DNA from: Methylopila sp. M107
GTDB taxonomy: Bacteria; Pseudomonadota; Alphaproteobacteria; Rhizobiales; Methylopilaceae
Length of the DNA: 64,000 nucleotides
Direction: 5' to 3'
Assembly (NCBI RefSeq): GCF_000384475.1
Contig: NZ_ARWB01000001.1
Span: forward strand, 1,964,176-2,028,175
Of the stretch, positions 34,799 to 42,878 are shown piece by piece (position 1 is the stretch's first letter; the number at the start of each line of letters is the position of its first letter). The notes beneath the pieces are model-generated. The model saw only the letters and a program-made list of their open reading frames with translations, was not told the DNA's origin and made no database searches. Position numbers and translations under genes: made by a program.

Positions 34799-34813
34799 CC
34801 AGACAGACAGTCG

Positions 34814-34843
34814 CTCCCCCATGCTGTCGCATGGAGGAGGATC
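34814..34843. repeat. Family D repeat, right end, displaced by the IS element
   Basis: CTCCCCCATGC, then TGTCGCATGGAGGAGGATC, continues the repeat that was broken at 33687. Confidence 0.75.
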
Positions 34844-34938
34844 AGCTCCGCATCTTCGTCTCACGCGATGTTGACGCCTCCACCGCTCCCGTGGTCGTGT
34901 CGAACCGCATCGCCGCTTCGTCGAACCGCGTCAGTCCA

Positions 34939-35577
34939 ATGAGCACCGAGAGCCATTTTGAACCGGCCGCTCGGCCCCTGCCCCGCATCGCCAATCCGTC
35001 GCGGGCGTACGTCCTGAGCCTGCCGAACATCCTGACCTACGGCCGGATCGTGATCGTGCCGCTGGTCTGCCTGTGTCTCTACATAGGCGGCGACGCGGCC
35101 CGCTGGACGGCGCTCGGCCTGTTCACGGTCGCGGCGCTCACCGATTTCCTCGACGGCTATCTGGCGCGCATCTGGGCGCAGTCCTCGCCGCTCGGCCGGA
35201 TGCTCGATCCGATCGCCGACAAGCTGCTGGTCTCGGCCTGCCTGCTGATGCTCTGCGCGATCAACACCATCACCGGCTGGTCGCTCGCCGCCGCCGTGGT
35301 GATTCTCTGCCGCGAGGTGCTGGTCTCGGGTCTGCGCGAATTCCTGGCGGAGCTGCGCGTCTCGATGCCCGTGACCAAGCTCGCCAAATGGAAGACGACG
35401 GCGCAACTCGTCTCGCTCGGCTTCCTGCTGGCGGGACCCGCGGGCGACAAGGCGCTGCCGCACAACACCGACATCGGGCTCGCGCTGCTGTGGGTCTCGG
35501 CGGTGCTTACGCTTTACACCGGCTATGACTATTTCCGGGCGGGGCTGCGCCACGTGCTCGAGGATCCGCCGGAATGA
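34939..35577 (+). CDS. pgsA: CDP-diacylglycerol-glycerol-3-phosphate phosphatidyltransferase
   Basis: 212 residues from ATG 34939. It makes phosphatidylglycerophosphate, the committed step to phosphatidylglycerol and cardiolipin, in the inner membrane. The CDP-alcohol phosphotransferase motif is DGYLAR-x8-GRMLDPIAD (about 82-107). SLPNILTYGRIVIVPLV begins the first helix. It overlaps moaD by four bases. The IS110 element ends 124 bases upstream and probably separates pgsA from its original promoter region. Confidence 0.94.
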   Translation: MSTESHFEPAARPLPRIANPSRAYVLSLPNILTYGRIVIVPLVCLCLYIGGDAARWTALGLFTVAALTDFLDGYLARIWAQSSPLGRMLDPIADKLLVSACLLMLCAINTITGWSLAAAVVILCREVLVSGLREFLAELRVSMPVTKLAKWKTTAQLVSLGFLLAGPAGDKALPHNTDIGLALLWVSAVLTLYTGYDYFRAGLRHVLEDPPE

Positions 35578-35825
35578 AGCTCAAATATTTCGCCTGGGTG
35601 CGAGAGCGCGTCGGCCTCGGCGAGGAAGAGGCGGAGCCGCCCGCGGGGGTCAGGACCGTCGCCGAGCTGATCGGCTGGCTGAAGGCGCGCGGACCCGAAT
35701 ACGCCCATGCCTTCGAGGCGGACGGCGCCATCCGCACGGCGATCGACCGCCGGCATGTGCGACCCGACGCCCCGCTCGACGGGGCGCGCGAGATCGCCTT
35801 TTTCCCGCCCATGACAGGCGGCTGA
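35574..35825 (+). CDS. moaD: Molybdopterin synthase small subunit MoaD
   Basis: 83 residues, ubiquitin-like. It begins MKLKYFAWVRERVGL and ends in the diglycine FFPPMTGG that carries the thiocarboxylate sulfur. It overlaps pgsA (ATGA) and lies nine bases before moaE, its partner. The pgsA-moaD-moaE order is common in Rhizobiales. Confidence 0.94.
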   Translation: MKLKYFAWVRERVGLGEEEAEPPAGVRTVAELIGWLKARGPEYAHAFEADGAIRTAIDRRHVRPDAPLDGAREIAFFPPMTGG

Positions 35826-35834
35826 CGCGACGCC

Positions 35835-36296
35835 ATGGCGATCCGCATCCAGACGGAGCCGTTCGATCTCGGCTCGGAAGTCGCGGCGCTGACGCAAGGC
35901 CTGACCGACCAGGGCGCGGTCGTGACCTTTTCGGGCCTCTGCCGCGACCGCGGCGACGGCGGCGCGCCGCTCGTCGCGCTGACCCTCGAACATTATCCCG
36001 GCATGACCGAGGACGAGCTCGCCCGCATCGAGGCCGAGGCGCGGAGCCGCTGGCCCCTCGCCGACGCGCTCGTGGTGCACCGGGTCGGGCGCATCCTGCC
36101 GGGCGAGCCGATCGTGCTCGTCGTCACGGTTTCGGCGCACCGGAAAGCGGCCTTCGAGGCGGCCGAGTTCCTGATGGATTACCTCAAGACCTCCGCCCCG
36201 TTCTGGAAGAGCGAGGAGACCGCCGAGGGCGCGTCCTGGGTCGCGGCCAAACAGAGCGACGACGACTCCGCCGAACGCTGGCGGCGGGACGGCTGA
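35835..36296 (+). CDS. moaE: Molybdopterin synthase catalytic subunit MoaE
   Basis: 153 residues. Converts precursor Z (cPMP) to molybdopterin using sulfur from MoaD. Family phrases: GAVVTFSGLCRDRGDGG, LTLEHYPGMTEDEL, VHRVGRILPGEPIVLVVT, HRKAAFEAAEFLMDYLK and the catalytic-lysine region TSAPFWKSE. It supplies cofactor for the molybdoenzyme and maturation genes elsewhere in the window. Confidence 0.95.
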   Translation: MAIRIQTEPFDLGSEVAALTQGLTDQGAVVTFSGLCRDRGDGGAPLVALTLEHYPGMTEDELARIEAEARSRWPLADALVVHRVGRILPGEPIVLVVTVSAHRKAAFEAAEFLMDYLKTSAPFWKSEETAEGASWVAAKQSDDDSAERWRRDG

Positions 36297-36378
36297 GCGG
36301 TCCGGCGCCCTTAACGGCCGTTAACCATAACGAAGAATGAACGTCGCCCCGCCCGAACGGCCGCCCTAGGATTGGCTG

Positions 36379-37026
36379 ATGAGCGAGCGCGACCGATTCC
36401 GGACGAACGTGACCTTGGCGGTTTCCGCCTACGCGGTTCTGTTCGGCGTGCTGGTCTACGCGGTCGGCGACGGGCTCCTGACGCAGGTCCCGAACCTCGG
36501 TCCGCAGGTCTCCTGGCTGATGTCCGACACGACGGCGCTGCGGGTCGGCGCGCTGAAGGCCGCCGGACGTCCCGAGACGGCGGCGCTCTATGCCCTGTCG
36601 GCGGCGGTGTCGTGGAGCCTGATCTGCGCGCTCGCCGCGACCGGCTTCGTCTGGGGCGTCCTGAACAAAGGCGCGATGACGCTCGGCCTCGACAAGGCGA
36701 TCGGCTACGCGACCGCGATCGCGGGCCTCTATGCGCTCTCGACCGCGACCGAGGTGCTGCTGCATTCGGTGCAGCTCGATATGACGCGCGGCGGCATTCA
36801 CGCGATCCCCGCGCTCTGGTTCGCCTCGATGATCCCGAGCGCCGCGATACTGTCGCGGATCGCGGCCCTCGTGGCGCATGACGTCGGCGCGCTGATCGCG
36901 ATCGCGATCGACGGCGAGCCGGCGCGCCTCGCCGAACTCGTTTCGACGGCGGAAGATAAGCGCGGCGTCAAGAGCATCGAGGCGCGGGTTGCGCGGCGGC
37001 TCGCGGCGTGGCGGCCGCTTGCGTGA
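36379..37026 (+). CDS. Membrane protein of unknown function
   Basis: 215 residues with about four helices: NVTLAVSAYAVLFGVLVYA, SWSLICALAATGFVWGVL, AIGYATAIAGLYALSTATEVL and IPALWFASMIPSAAIL. The last 55 residues form a basic cytoplasmic tail. I recognise no family. It is a lone gene after moaE, with 82 bases between that contain TTAACGGCCGTTAA. Confidence 0.65.
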   Translation: MSERDRFRTNVTLAVSAYAVLFGVLVYAVGDGLLTQVPNLGPQVSWLMSDTTALRVGALKAAGRPETAALYALSAAVSWSLICALAATGFVWGVLNKGAMTLGLDKAIGYATAIAGLYALSTATEVLLHSVQLDMTRGGIHAIPALWFASMIPSAAILSRIAALVAHDVGALIAIAIDGEPARLAELVSTAEDKRGVKSIEARVARRLAAWRPLA

Positions 37027-37390
37027 GATGAACCGCAAGTGAACTTTATTATTAGTCTAAATTCAGATTTCGGCCGCTAAGGTCCCGCCCCTCCGGAGCA
37101 GCCCCCCGCCCGGAAAGGCGCCGGATCGAATACCCGCCCCTCTTCGATTCGGCTCTTCGGAGACGCACCCGGCCGTTGGGGGACGGCCGGGTCAATCGCT
37201 ATCGGATTCGCCAAAGCCGGCTTCCGCCCCAGATGTTCATCCGGACGTGGCGATTGCAGAGGCTGTTCCCCGGTGGGGACGCCGGGCCGGGCGGCTTCCC
37301 GGGCGGGTCTGCGATCCAAACGCGCCGGAGGCCGCGTCCACAGGCGTGTTCGGAACTTGACCGGATGACGGGAGCGATGGCCCCGTCTCC
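37027..37390. other. Intergenic region between convergent genes
   Basis: 364 bases. It contains an AT-rich patch (37036-37072) and a 10-bp hairpin ACCCGGCCGT/ACGGCCGGGT at 37167-37192 that may end transcription of one neighbour, though no T tract follows. No gene is recognised. Confidence 0.45.
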
Positions 37391-38290
37391 TCAGGCGGCG
37401 GCGGCCGCCTTCACATGCGCACGAACCGCAGCGCCGTAATCGTCCATCAGCGTCTTGGTGACGTCGCCCGGCGTGAAGCGGTGCTGCGCGATCTCCGAGA
37501 CCGGCGTCACTTCCGCGGCCGTGCCGCAGATGAAGCATTCCGTGAAGCCGTCGAGCTCCTCGGGAAGGATCGCGCGCTCCACCACCTCGATGCCGCGCGC
37601 CTTGGCGAGGCCGATGACGGTGCGGCGGGTGATGCCGTCGAGGAAGCAGTCCGGCGTCGGCGTGTGGATGACGCCGTCCTTCACGAAGAACACGTTGGCG
37701 CCGGTGCATTCGGCGACTTGGCCGCGCCAGTCGAGCATCAGCGCGTCGGCGTAGCCCTTCCGCTCGGCGGCGTGCTTGGACAGGGTGCAGATCATGTAGA
37801 GGCCGGTCGCCTTCGCCTTGGAGGGCGCGGTCTTCGGGTCGGGTCTGCGCCACTCCGCCATGTCGACGCGGATGCCTTTCAGCCGCTCGGCCGGGTCGAA
37901 ATAGCTCGGCCACTGCCAGACCGCGATCGCGAGGTGGATCGTGTTCTGCTGCGCTGCGACGCCCATCATCTCGGAGCCGCGCCAGGCGATCGGGCGGACA
38001 TAGGCGTCCTCGAAACCCTGGCGGGCGAGCGTCTCGACGCAGGCGCGATCGATCTCCTCGACGGAGAAGGGAATGTCGAAGCCGAGCAGCTTGCCCGAAT
38101 CGATCAGGCGCTGGTTGTGCTCGCGCATCTTGAAGATCTGCCCGCCATAGGCGCGCTCGCCCTCGAACACGGCGCTCGCATAATGCAGGCCGTGCGTCAG
38201 GACGTGCACATTGGCGTCCGCCCACGGGACGAACTTGCCGTCGAACCAGATGACGCCGTCGCGGCGATCGAAGGGCTGTGCGTCGGCCAT
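37391..38290 (-). CDS. ilvE: Branched-chain amino-acid aminotransferase
   Basis: 299 residues from ATG 38290, with GAGGAG just upstream. A fold-type IV PLP enzyme that makes or degrades Val, Leu and Ile. Motifs: HVLTHGLHYASAVFEGERAY, the PLP lysine region SKAKATGLYMICTLSKHAAE, VAECTGANVFFVKDGVIHTP, and DGITRRTVIGLAK. It is divergent from the marR gene; the 266 bases between presumably carry regulatory sites for both. Confidence 0.93.
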   Translation of the reverse strand: MADAQPFDRRDGVIWFDGKFVPWADANVHVLTHGLHYASAVFEGERAYGGQIFKMREHNQRLIDSGKLLGFDIPFSVEEIDRACVETLARQGFEDAYVRPIAWRGSEMMGVAAQQNTIHLAIAVWQWPSYFDPAERLKGIRVDMAEWRRPDPKTAPSKAKATGLYMICTLSKHAAERKGYADALMLDWRGQVAECTGANVFFVKDGVIHTPTPDCFLDGITRRTVIGLAKARGIEVVERAILPEELDGFTECFICGTAAEVTPVSEIAQHRFTPGDVTKTLMDDYGAAVRAHVKAAAAA

Positions 38291-38556
38291 CTTCGGGCTC
38301 CTCAATGCATTTTCGGCCAGCCGGGCCTGCCGGCGGCTCTACGATCAATATGGCGCGGCCACGCCGGAAGGGCGATCGGACCGCGGGAAACTCATGCCGG
38401 GTCCGGTCCGTCCCACGCAAGCTTTTGCGTAAGCAAGCCTGACCCGTTATCGTCGCGGCGGCGTCGGAGAGAAGATCGTCGGAGCGGCGCGGGACGCAAG
38501 CCCAAAGGGCCAGCGAAGCGAGCGGCACTCTGGCGACAGGATCAAAATAAGTCAAC

Positions 38557-39093
38557 ATGGCTGACGTAATTTCGGCTGAGGCTCCCGTCGGGCGAAAGCC
38601 GGCCAACGCCGCGTCGCCGGCGGACAGGCCGGCCTTCGACGTGATCGAGCTGTTCTTCTTCGCCTATCGCGACTTCGTGCGCGATCCGGACGAGGCGCTC
38701 GCGGTCTATGATTTCGGCCGCGCGCATCACCGCGTGCTGCATTTCGTCGATCGGAATCCCGGACTGCGCGTCACCGAACTGCTCGACATTCTGAAGATCA
38801 CCAAGCAGAGCCTCGGCCGCGTGCTCCGCGAGCTGATCGAGAAGGGCTTTATCGAGAGCCGGGAGGGAGCGTCCGACCGGCGCCAGCGTCTGCTCCACGT
38901 CACCGAGCGCGGCGACCGGCTGGCGCGCGAGCTCGCGCGGCTCCAGACGCGCCGCGTGTCTCACGCGCTCGGGCGGCTCGAACCGGCCGAGGCCGAAGCG
39001 GTGCGGCGGTTCTTCTTCGAGATCATCGACCCGGACGAGCGCGCCAAGGTCGCAGCGATCACGGGCGCGGCCGCGCCCGCGCCCCGGAGCTGA
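38557..39093 (+). CDS. MarR-family transcriptional regulator
   Basis: 178 residues. A winged helix with RVTELLDILKITKQSLGRVL (recognition region) and EKGFIESREGASDRRQRLL (wing), plus a long N-terminal extension. A small inverted repeat GTCAAC-n3-GCTGAC overlaps the start codon (38551-38565) and could allow autoregulation. It is five bases before the response-regulator gene, so the MarR, OmpR-type regulator and kinase genes form one operon, divergent from ilvE. Confidence 0.88.
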   Translation: MADVISAEAPVGRKPANAASPADRPAFDVIELFFFAYRDFVRDPDEALAVYDFGRAHHRVLHFVDRNPGLRVTELLDILKITKQSLGRVLRELIEKGFIESREGASDRRQRLLHVTERGDRLARELARLQTRRVSHALGRLEPAEAEAVRRFFFEIIDPDERAKVAAITGAAAPAPRS

Positions 39094-39098
39094 CGCGC

Positions 39099-39815
39099 AT
39101 GGCCGGCTCCAGTGACGCCCGCGGCGTGGCCGACGACGCCGCCCACCTGCTGGTCGTCGACGACGACGCCCGCATCCGCCAGCTGCTGCAGCGCTTCCTC
39201 ACGCAGAACGGGTTCCGGATCACCGTCGCGGCCGACGCGGCGGAGGCCCGCCAGCGGCTCGACCAACTCGCTTTCGACCTGCTGATCCTCGACGTGATGA
39301 TGCCGGGCGAAAGCGGCCTCGACCTCGCCCGGGCGGTGCGGGCGCGCTCGGCGGTGCCGATCCTGATGCTGACCGCCCGCTCCGAGACCGACGACCGCAT
39401 TGCGGGGCTCGAGACCGGGGCCGACGACTATCTGTCGAAGCCGTTCGATCCGCGGGAGCTGCTGCTGCGCATTGGCGGCATTCTGCGCCGCGCGAGCCAG
39501 TCGACCGCGACCGCGTCCGATCCAGAGGTGCGGTTCGGCCCGTTCGCCTATCACCGCGGCCGGGGCGAGCTGAAGCGCGGCGACGAGGTCATCCGCCTGA
39601 CGGACCGCGAGCGCGACCTGCTGGCGGCGCTCGCCGAGCGACCGGGACACACCGTGCCCCGCTCGGCGATCGCGGGCGACGACGCGGCGCCCGGCGACCG
39701 CGCGGTCGACGTCGTGGTGACGCGGCTGAGGCGCAAGATCGAGACCGATCCGGCGAACCCGATCCTGCTGCAGACCGTGCGCGGCTACGGCTACCGCCTG
39801 CTCGCGGACGAATGA
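39099..39815 (+). CDS. OmpR-family response regulator
   Basis: 238 residues. Receiver domain (about 15-130) with the acidic pair in LLVVDDDARIRQLL, the phospho-acceptor Asp in LLILDVMMPGESGLDL (about 66), and Lys in YLSKPFDPREL. The C-terminal winged helix begins FGPFAYHRGRGEL and has AVDVVVTRLRRKIE and VRGYGYRLLADE. Its kinase follows after a family C repeat. The target genes are unknown; ilvE is the nearest candidate. Confidence 0.92.
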   Translation: MAGSSDARGVADDAAHLLVVDDDARIRQLLQRFLTQNGFRITVAADAAEARQRLDQLAFDLLILDVMMPGESGLDLARAVRARSAVPILMLTARSETDDRIAGLETGADDYLSKPFDPRELLLRIGGILRRASQSTATASDPEVRFGPFAYHRGRGELKRGDEVIRLTDRERDLLAALAERPGHTVPRSAIAGDDAAPGDRAVDVVVTRLRRKIETDPANPILLQTVRGYGYRLLADE

Positions 39816-39845
39816 CGAGGTGCGCTCTACATGGCGCTTGTGTGT

Positions 39846-39989
39846 CCCCCTCCCCCTTGCGGGGAGGGGTTAGGGGTGGGGGTGGTTCAAGAGATGACGG
39901 CAAGGTCGAGCGTCGAGCGTGTCTTCAGCTCCGTCGCCTTGTCCGGCGCCACCCCCACCCCTAACCCCTCCCCTCAAGGGGGAGGGGAA
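39846..39989. repeat. Palindromic repeat, family C, between regulator and kinase genes
   Basis: CCCCCTCCCCCTTGCGGGGA and GGGGTTAGGGGTGGGGGTGG at the left, with the inverse at the right. It sits inside a likely operon, as the copies in the liv genes do. Confidence 0.85.
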
Positions 39990-40003
39990 CGAGAGAGAGC
40001 GCC

Positions 40004-41344
40004 ATGAGCCTGCAGCGCGGCTTTTCGGCGTTTCTCGAGCGGGTCATGCCGGCGGGCCTCTATGCCCGCTCGCTCATCATCATCATCGCGCCCGTGGTGC
40101 TGCTGCAGGGCGCCGTGGCGTTCCTGTTCATGGAGCGGCATTACGAGCTGGTGACGCGGCGGCTGTCGACCGCCGTCGGACAGGACATCGCCGCGCTGGT
40201 CGAACTCCGAAAGGCCACGCCGGGACCCGACAACGACGCCAAGCTCGTCCGCATCGCGCGCGAGCAGCTGTCGATGCGGGTGGAGTTCCTGCCGCAGCAG
40301 CCGCTGCCGCCCGCGCGCCCCAAACCGTTCTTCTCGATCCTCGACGCCTCGCTGCTGCGCGAGATCTCCGACGAAGTGCGGCGTCCGATCTGGATCGACA
40401 CCGTGGGCAGGTCAAACTTCGTCGAGATCCGCGTGCAGCTCGACGACGCGGTCATGAAGGTGCTGGCCAAGCGCAGCCAGACCTACGCCTCGAACAGCCA
40501 CATCTTCCTGATCTGGATGGTGGCGGCGTCCGCCGTCCTGCTCGGCATCGCGATCGTCTTCCTGCAGAAACAAATCCGCCCGATCCTCGCCCTGTCTGAG
40601 GCCGCCGACAGTTTCGGCAAGGGCCGCGAGGGCCCGGAGTTCAAGGTGAAGGGCGCCCGCGAGGTCCGGCTCGCGGCCGAAAGCTTCATCGACATGCGCA
40701 ACCGCATCGAGCGCGCGATGGAGCAGCGCACCACGATGCTGGCGGGCGTCAGCCACGACCTGCGCACCATCCTCACGCGCTTCCGCCTGCAGCTCGCAAT
40801 GCTGGAGGAGACCCCGGAAACGGAAGAACTCGCCCGCGACGTCGAGGAGATGTCGCGCATGCTGGAGGCCTATATGGCGTTCGTGCGCGGCGACGCGGGC
40901 GAGCCCGCCTCCCCGACCGACATTCCGGCGATGCTGGAGGAGCTGAAGCGTTCCGCGGAGACGCACGGCGCGCAGGCGGGCGTGGAAAGTCACGGCGACC
41001 CGATCGCGATGGTGCGCCCGGACGCCTTCCGGCGCTGCCTGCAGAACCTCGTCGCAAACGCCGCGCGCTACGCCACGAAGATCTCGATCATTTCGGTGCA
41101 TGACGGCAGGACGCTCGAGATCCGCATCGACGACGACGGCCCCGGCATCCCGGCCGACAAGCGCGAAGAGGTGTTCCGTCCGTTCCTGAGGCTCGACGAG
41201 GCGCGCGGACAGGACAAGGGCGGAGGCTCGTCCGGCCTCGGACTCGCCATCACGCGCGACATCGCGCGGAGCCACGGCGGCGACGTGAAGCTGGAATCGA
41301 GCCCGCTCGGCGGCGTCAGGGCGATCGTCATAGTCCCTGCGTGA
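40004..41344 (+). CDS. EnvZ-like sensor histidine kinase
   Basis: 446 residues. TM1 (about 22-44), a periplasmic sensor (about 45-165), TM2 (about 168-188), HAMP, then the H-box LAGVSHDLRTILTRFRLQL with the phospho-acceptor near residue 251. The usual proline after HDLRT is Ile here. N-box RCLQNLVANAARYA, G1 DDDGPGIPADK and G2 GSSGLGLAITRDI complete the kinase. Partner of the preceding response regulator. The signal is unknown. Confidence 0.92.
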   Translation: MSLQRGFSAFLERVMPAGLYARSLIIIIAPVVLLQGAVAFLFMERHYELVTRRLSTAVGQDIAALVELRKATPGPDNDAKLVRIAREQLSMRVEFLPQQPLPPARPKPFFSILDASLLREISDEVRRPIWIDTVGRSNFVEIRVQLDDAVMKVLAKRSQTYASNSHIFLIWMVAASAVLLGIAIVFLQKQIRPILALSEAADSFGKGREGPEFKVKGAREVRLAAESFIDMRNRIERAMEQRTTMLAGVSHDLRTILTRFRLQLAMLEETPETEELARDVEEMSRMLEAYMAFVRGDAGEPASPTDIPAMLEELKRSAETHGAQAGVESHGDPIAMVRPDAFRRCLQNLVANAARYATKISIISVHDGRTLEIRIDDDGPGIPADKREEVFRPFLRLDEARGQDKGGGSSGLGLAITRDIARSHGGDVKLESSPLGGVRAIVIVPA

Positions 41345-41354
41345 CCCTGCGGGG

Positions 41355-42074
41355 CTATCGCAGCAGCAGCCCCGCCGCAGCCGGCGCCACGATCGACGTC
41401 GCGATCGCGTTGAGCGCCATCGCGATGCCGGCGAAGAGCCCCGCGGTCGCGTTCACCTCGTAGGCCCGCGCGGTTCCGATGCCGTGCGCCGTCAGCCCCG
41501 CCGCAAAGCCCCGCGCGGCGTAGTCGCGGATTCGCAGCGCGTTCATGAAGGGCGTCACGACGAGCGCGCCGACGATGCCGGTCAGGATGGTGAGCACGGC
41601 CGTCAGCGAGGGATCGCCGCCGAGCGACTTCGAGATCGCCATCGCGACGCCGGCCGTCGCCGATTTCGGGATGAACGAGACCAGGACCTCGTGCGTGAGG
41701 CCCAGCGCCTTGCCGAGCGCGATTACCGACAGCACCGCGACGAGGCTGCCGACCACAAGCGCCGCGCCCATTGGCAGCAGCAGACGAGACACCTGCCGCC
41801 ACTCCCGCACCAGCGGGACGGCGATCGCGACCGTCGCAGGGCCGAGCAGGAAATGCACGAACTGCGCGCCGGCGAAGTATCGCTCGTAAGGCACGCCCGC
41901 CAGCAGCATCGCGGCCGAGAGCGCGAGGATCGAGGTCAGCACCGGGTTGACGAGCGGATTGCGGCCGAGCCGCATCGAGAGCTCCGAGGCCGCGACCCAT
42001 GTGCAGACCGTCAAGGTCAGCCAGATCAGCGGCGATGCGGAAAGATAGACCCAGAGTTCCGCCGGGCTTTTCAT
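41355..42074 (-). CDS. LrgB/CidB-family membrane protein
   Basis: 239 residues, about seven helices. Family phrases: NPLVNPVLTSILALSAAML, FLLGPATVAIAVPLVREW, SFIPKSATAGVAMAISKSLG and AAHGIGTAR-type GLTAHGIGTARAYEVN. The CidB/LrgB group acts with CidA/LrgA in envelope lysis control or in export of small metabolites such as pyruvate; which applies here is open. It overlaps the lrgA-type gene by four bases. Confidence 0.9.
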   Translation of the reverse strand: MKSPAELWVYLSASPLIWLTLTVCTWVAASELSMRLGRNPLVNPVLTSILALSAAMLLAGVPYERYFAGAQFVHFLLGPATVAIAVPLVREWRQVSRLLLPMGAALVVGSLVAVLSVIALGKALGLTHEVLVSFIPKSATAGVAMAISKSLGGDPSLTAVLTILTGIVGALVVTPFMNALRIRDYAARGFAAGLTAHGIGTARAYEVNATAGLFAGIAMALNAIATSIVAPAAAGLLLR

Positions 42075-42439
42075 CGTGCGCCGCGCCGTTCGACGAGGCG
42101 GCGCACGGCGACGAAGGTCAGCATGGTGGCGGCGAGCGTCAGGACCGCGGACAGCGTGAGCACCACGCCGATCACGACCGCCTGGCCGGCGACCATGCCG
42201 GTCAGCGCGACCACGCCGACGCCGGCGGGGATGAACATCAGGCCGAGATTTGAGAGCAGCGCGTCGGCGGCGTCTTCGACGGGCTTCCAGCGCGCCGGCC
42301 CGAACCGCCGGCCCGCGAGCATGGCGACGAACAACAGAGCGAGCCCGACCACCGGCCCCGGCACGGCGAGGCCAGTCAGGAACACGACGCTCTCGCCCAG
42401 AAGCTGGAACAGCAGCAGCGCAGCAAGTCCGTAGACCAT
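42071..42439 (-). CDS. LrgA/CidA-family membrane protein
   Basis: 122 residues from MVYGLAALLLFQLLGESVV. Four helices; conserved AVPGPVVGLALLFVAML and SNLGLMFIPAGVGVV. A holin-like partner of the downstream LrgB-type protein, in a two-gene operon with ATGA overlap. No LytTR-type regulator is adjacent. Confidence 0.88.
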   Translation of the reverse strand: MVYGLAALLLFQLLGESVVFLTGLAVPGPVVGLALLFVAMLAGRRFGPARWKPVEDAADALLSNLGLMFIPAGVGVVALTGMVAGQAVVIGVVLTLSAVLTLAATMLTFVAVRRLVERRGAR

Positions 42440-42524
42440 CCCGGAGATCCCCCGTCGTCGACAGGGAGAACCTAGCGCAGGATCTGGCGCGACGTCGCGC
42501 CCGCAGCTTCGCCTTGCGACCGCG

Positions 42525-42878
42525 TCAGAACATCCGCCCGCCATTCGGGACGGGTTCCGTCGGCGACAGCAACACGACCTCGCCGGTCTCGTCCGGAACG
42601 CCGAGCGTCAGCACCTCGGACATGAACTTGCCGATCTGGCGCGGCGGAAAATTCACCACCGCGACGACCTGCCGGCCAATCAGGGCCTCGGGCGCATAGT
42701 GTTTCGTGATCTGCGCCGAGGAGCGCTTCATGCCGATCTCCTGCCCGAAATCGATGCGCAGTTTCAGCGCGGGCTTGCGCGCCTCCGGATAGGGCTCCGC
42801 CTCGACGACGGTGCCGACGCGGATGTCGACCTTCAGAAAGTCGTCGAAGGCGATCATGGCCGCCGGCGTCTCGCTCAC
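42525..42878 (-). CDS. csaA: CsaA-type tRNA-binding / export chaperone
   Basis: 117 residues from GTG 42878, which overlaps the upstream TetR stop as GTGA and has GAGG in front; ATG 42857 is an alternative. A single OB-fold tRNA-binding domain: FLKVDIRVGTVVEAEPYPEA, RKPALKLRIDFGQEIG, QITKHYAPEALIGRQVVAVV and GVPDETGEVVLLSPTEPVPNG. CsaA binds tRNA and unfolded proteins; its in vivo role outside Bacillus is uncertain. Confidence 0.9.
   Translation of the reverse strand: MSETPAAMIAFDDFLKVDIRVGTVVEAEPYPEARKPALKLRIDFGQEIGMKRSSAQITKHYAPEALIGRQVVAVVNFPPRQIGKFMSEVLTLGVPDETGEVVLLSPTEPVPNGGRMF

Larger units (their letters stand above)
33686..34813 (+). mobile_element. IS110-family insertion sequence
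   Basis: 1128 bp bounded by CT on both sides (33686-33687 and 34814-34815). Comparison with the intact repeat at 17203-17364 shows the uninterrupted target CGGTCCCC-CT-CCCCCATGC, so the element sits exactly at the CT core, with no longer target duplication and no terminal inverted repeats, as expected of IS110 elements. The order is a 195-base non-coding leader (candidate bridge RNA), then one recombinase gene with a frameshift. Fusing right end to left end would place TTGACC and TATCTG 17 bases apart, a possible circle-junction promoter. Confidence 0.88.

Noticed and set aside
36311-36325. TTAACGGCCGTTAAC resembling a CtrA box upstream of the gene at 36379
   Set aside because: The half-sites are 6 bases apart instead of 7, so it does not fit the TTAA-N7-TTAA(C) motif.
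37167-37192. Hairpin ACCCGGCCGT/ACGGCCGGGT as a rho-independent terminator of ilvE
   Set aside because: No T tract on either strand; kept only as a note in the intergenic entry.
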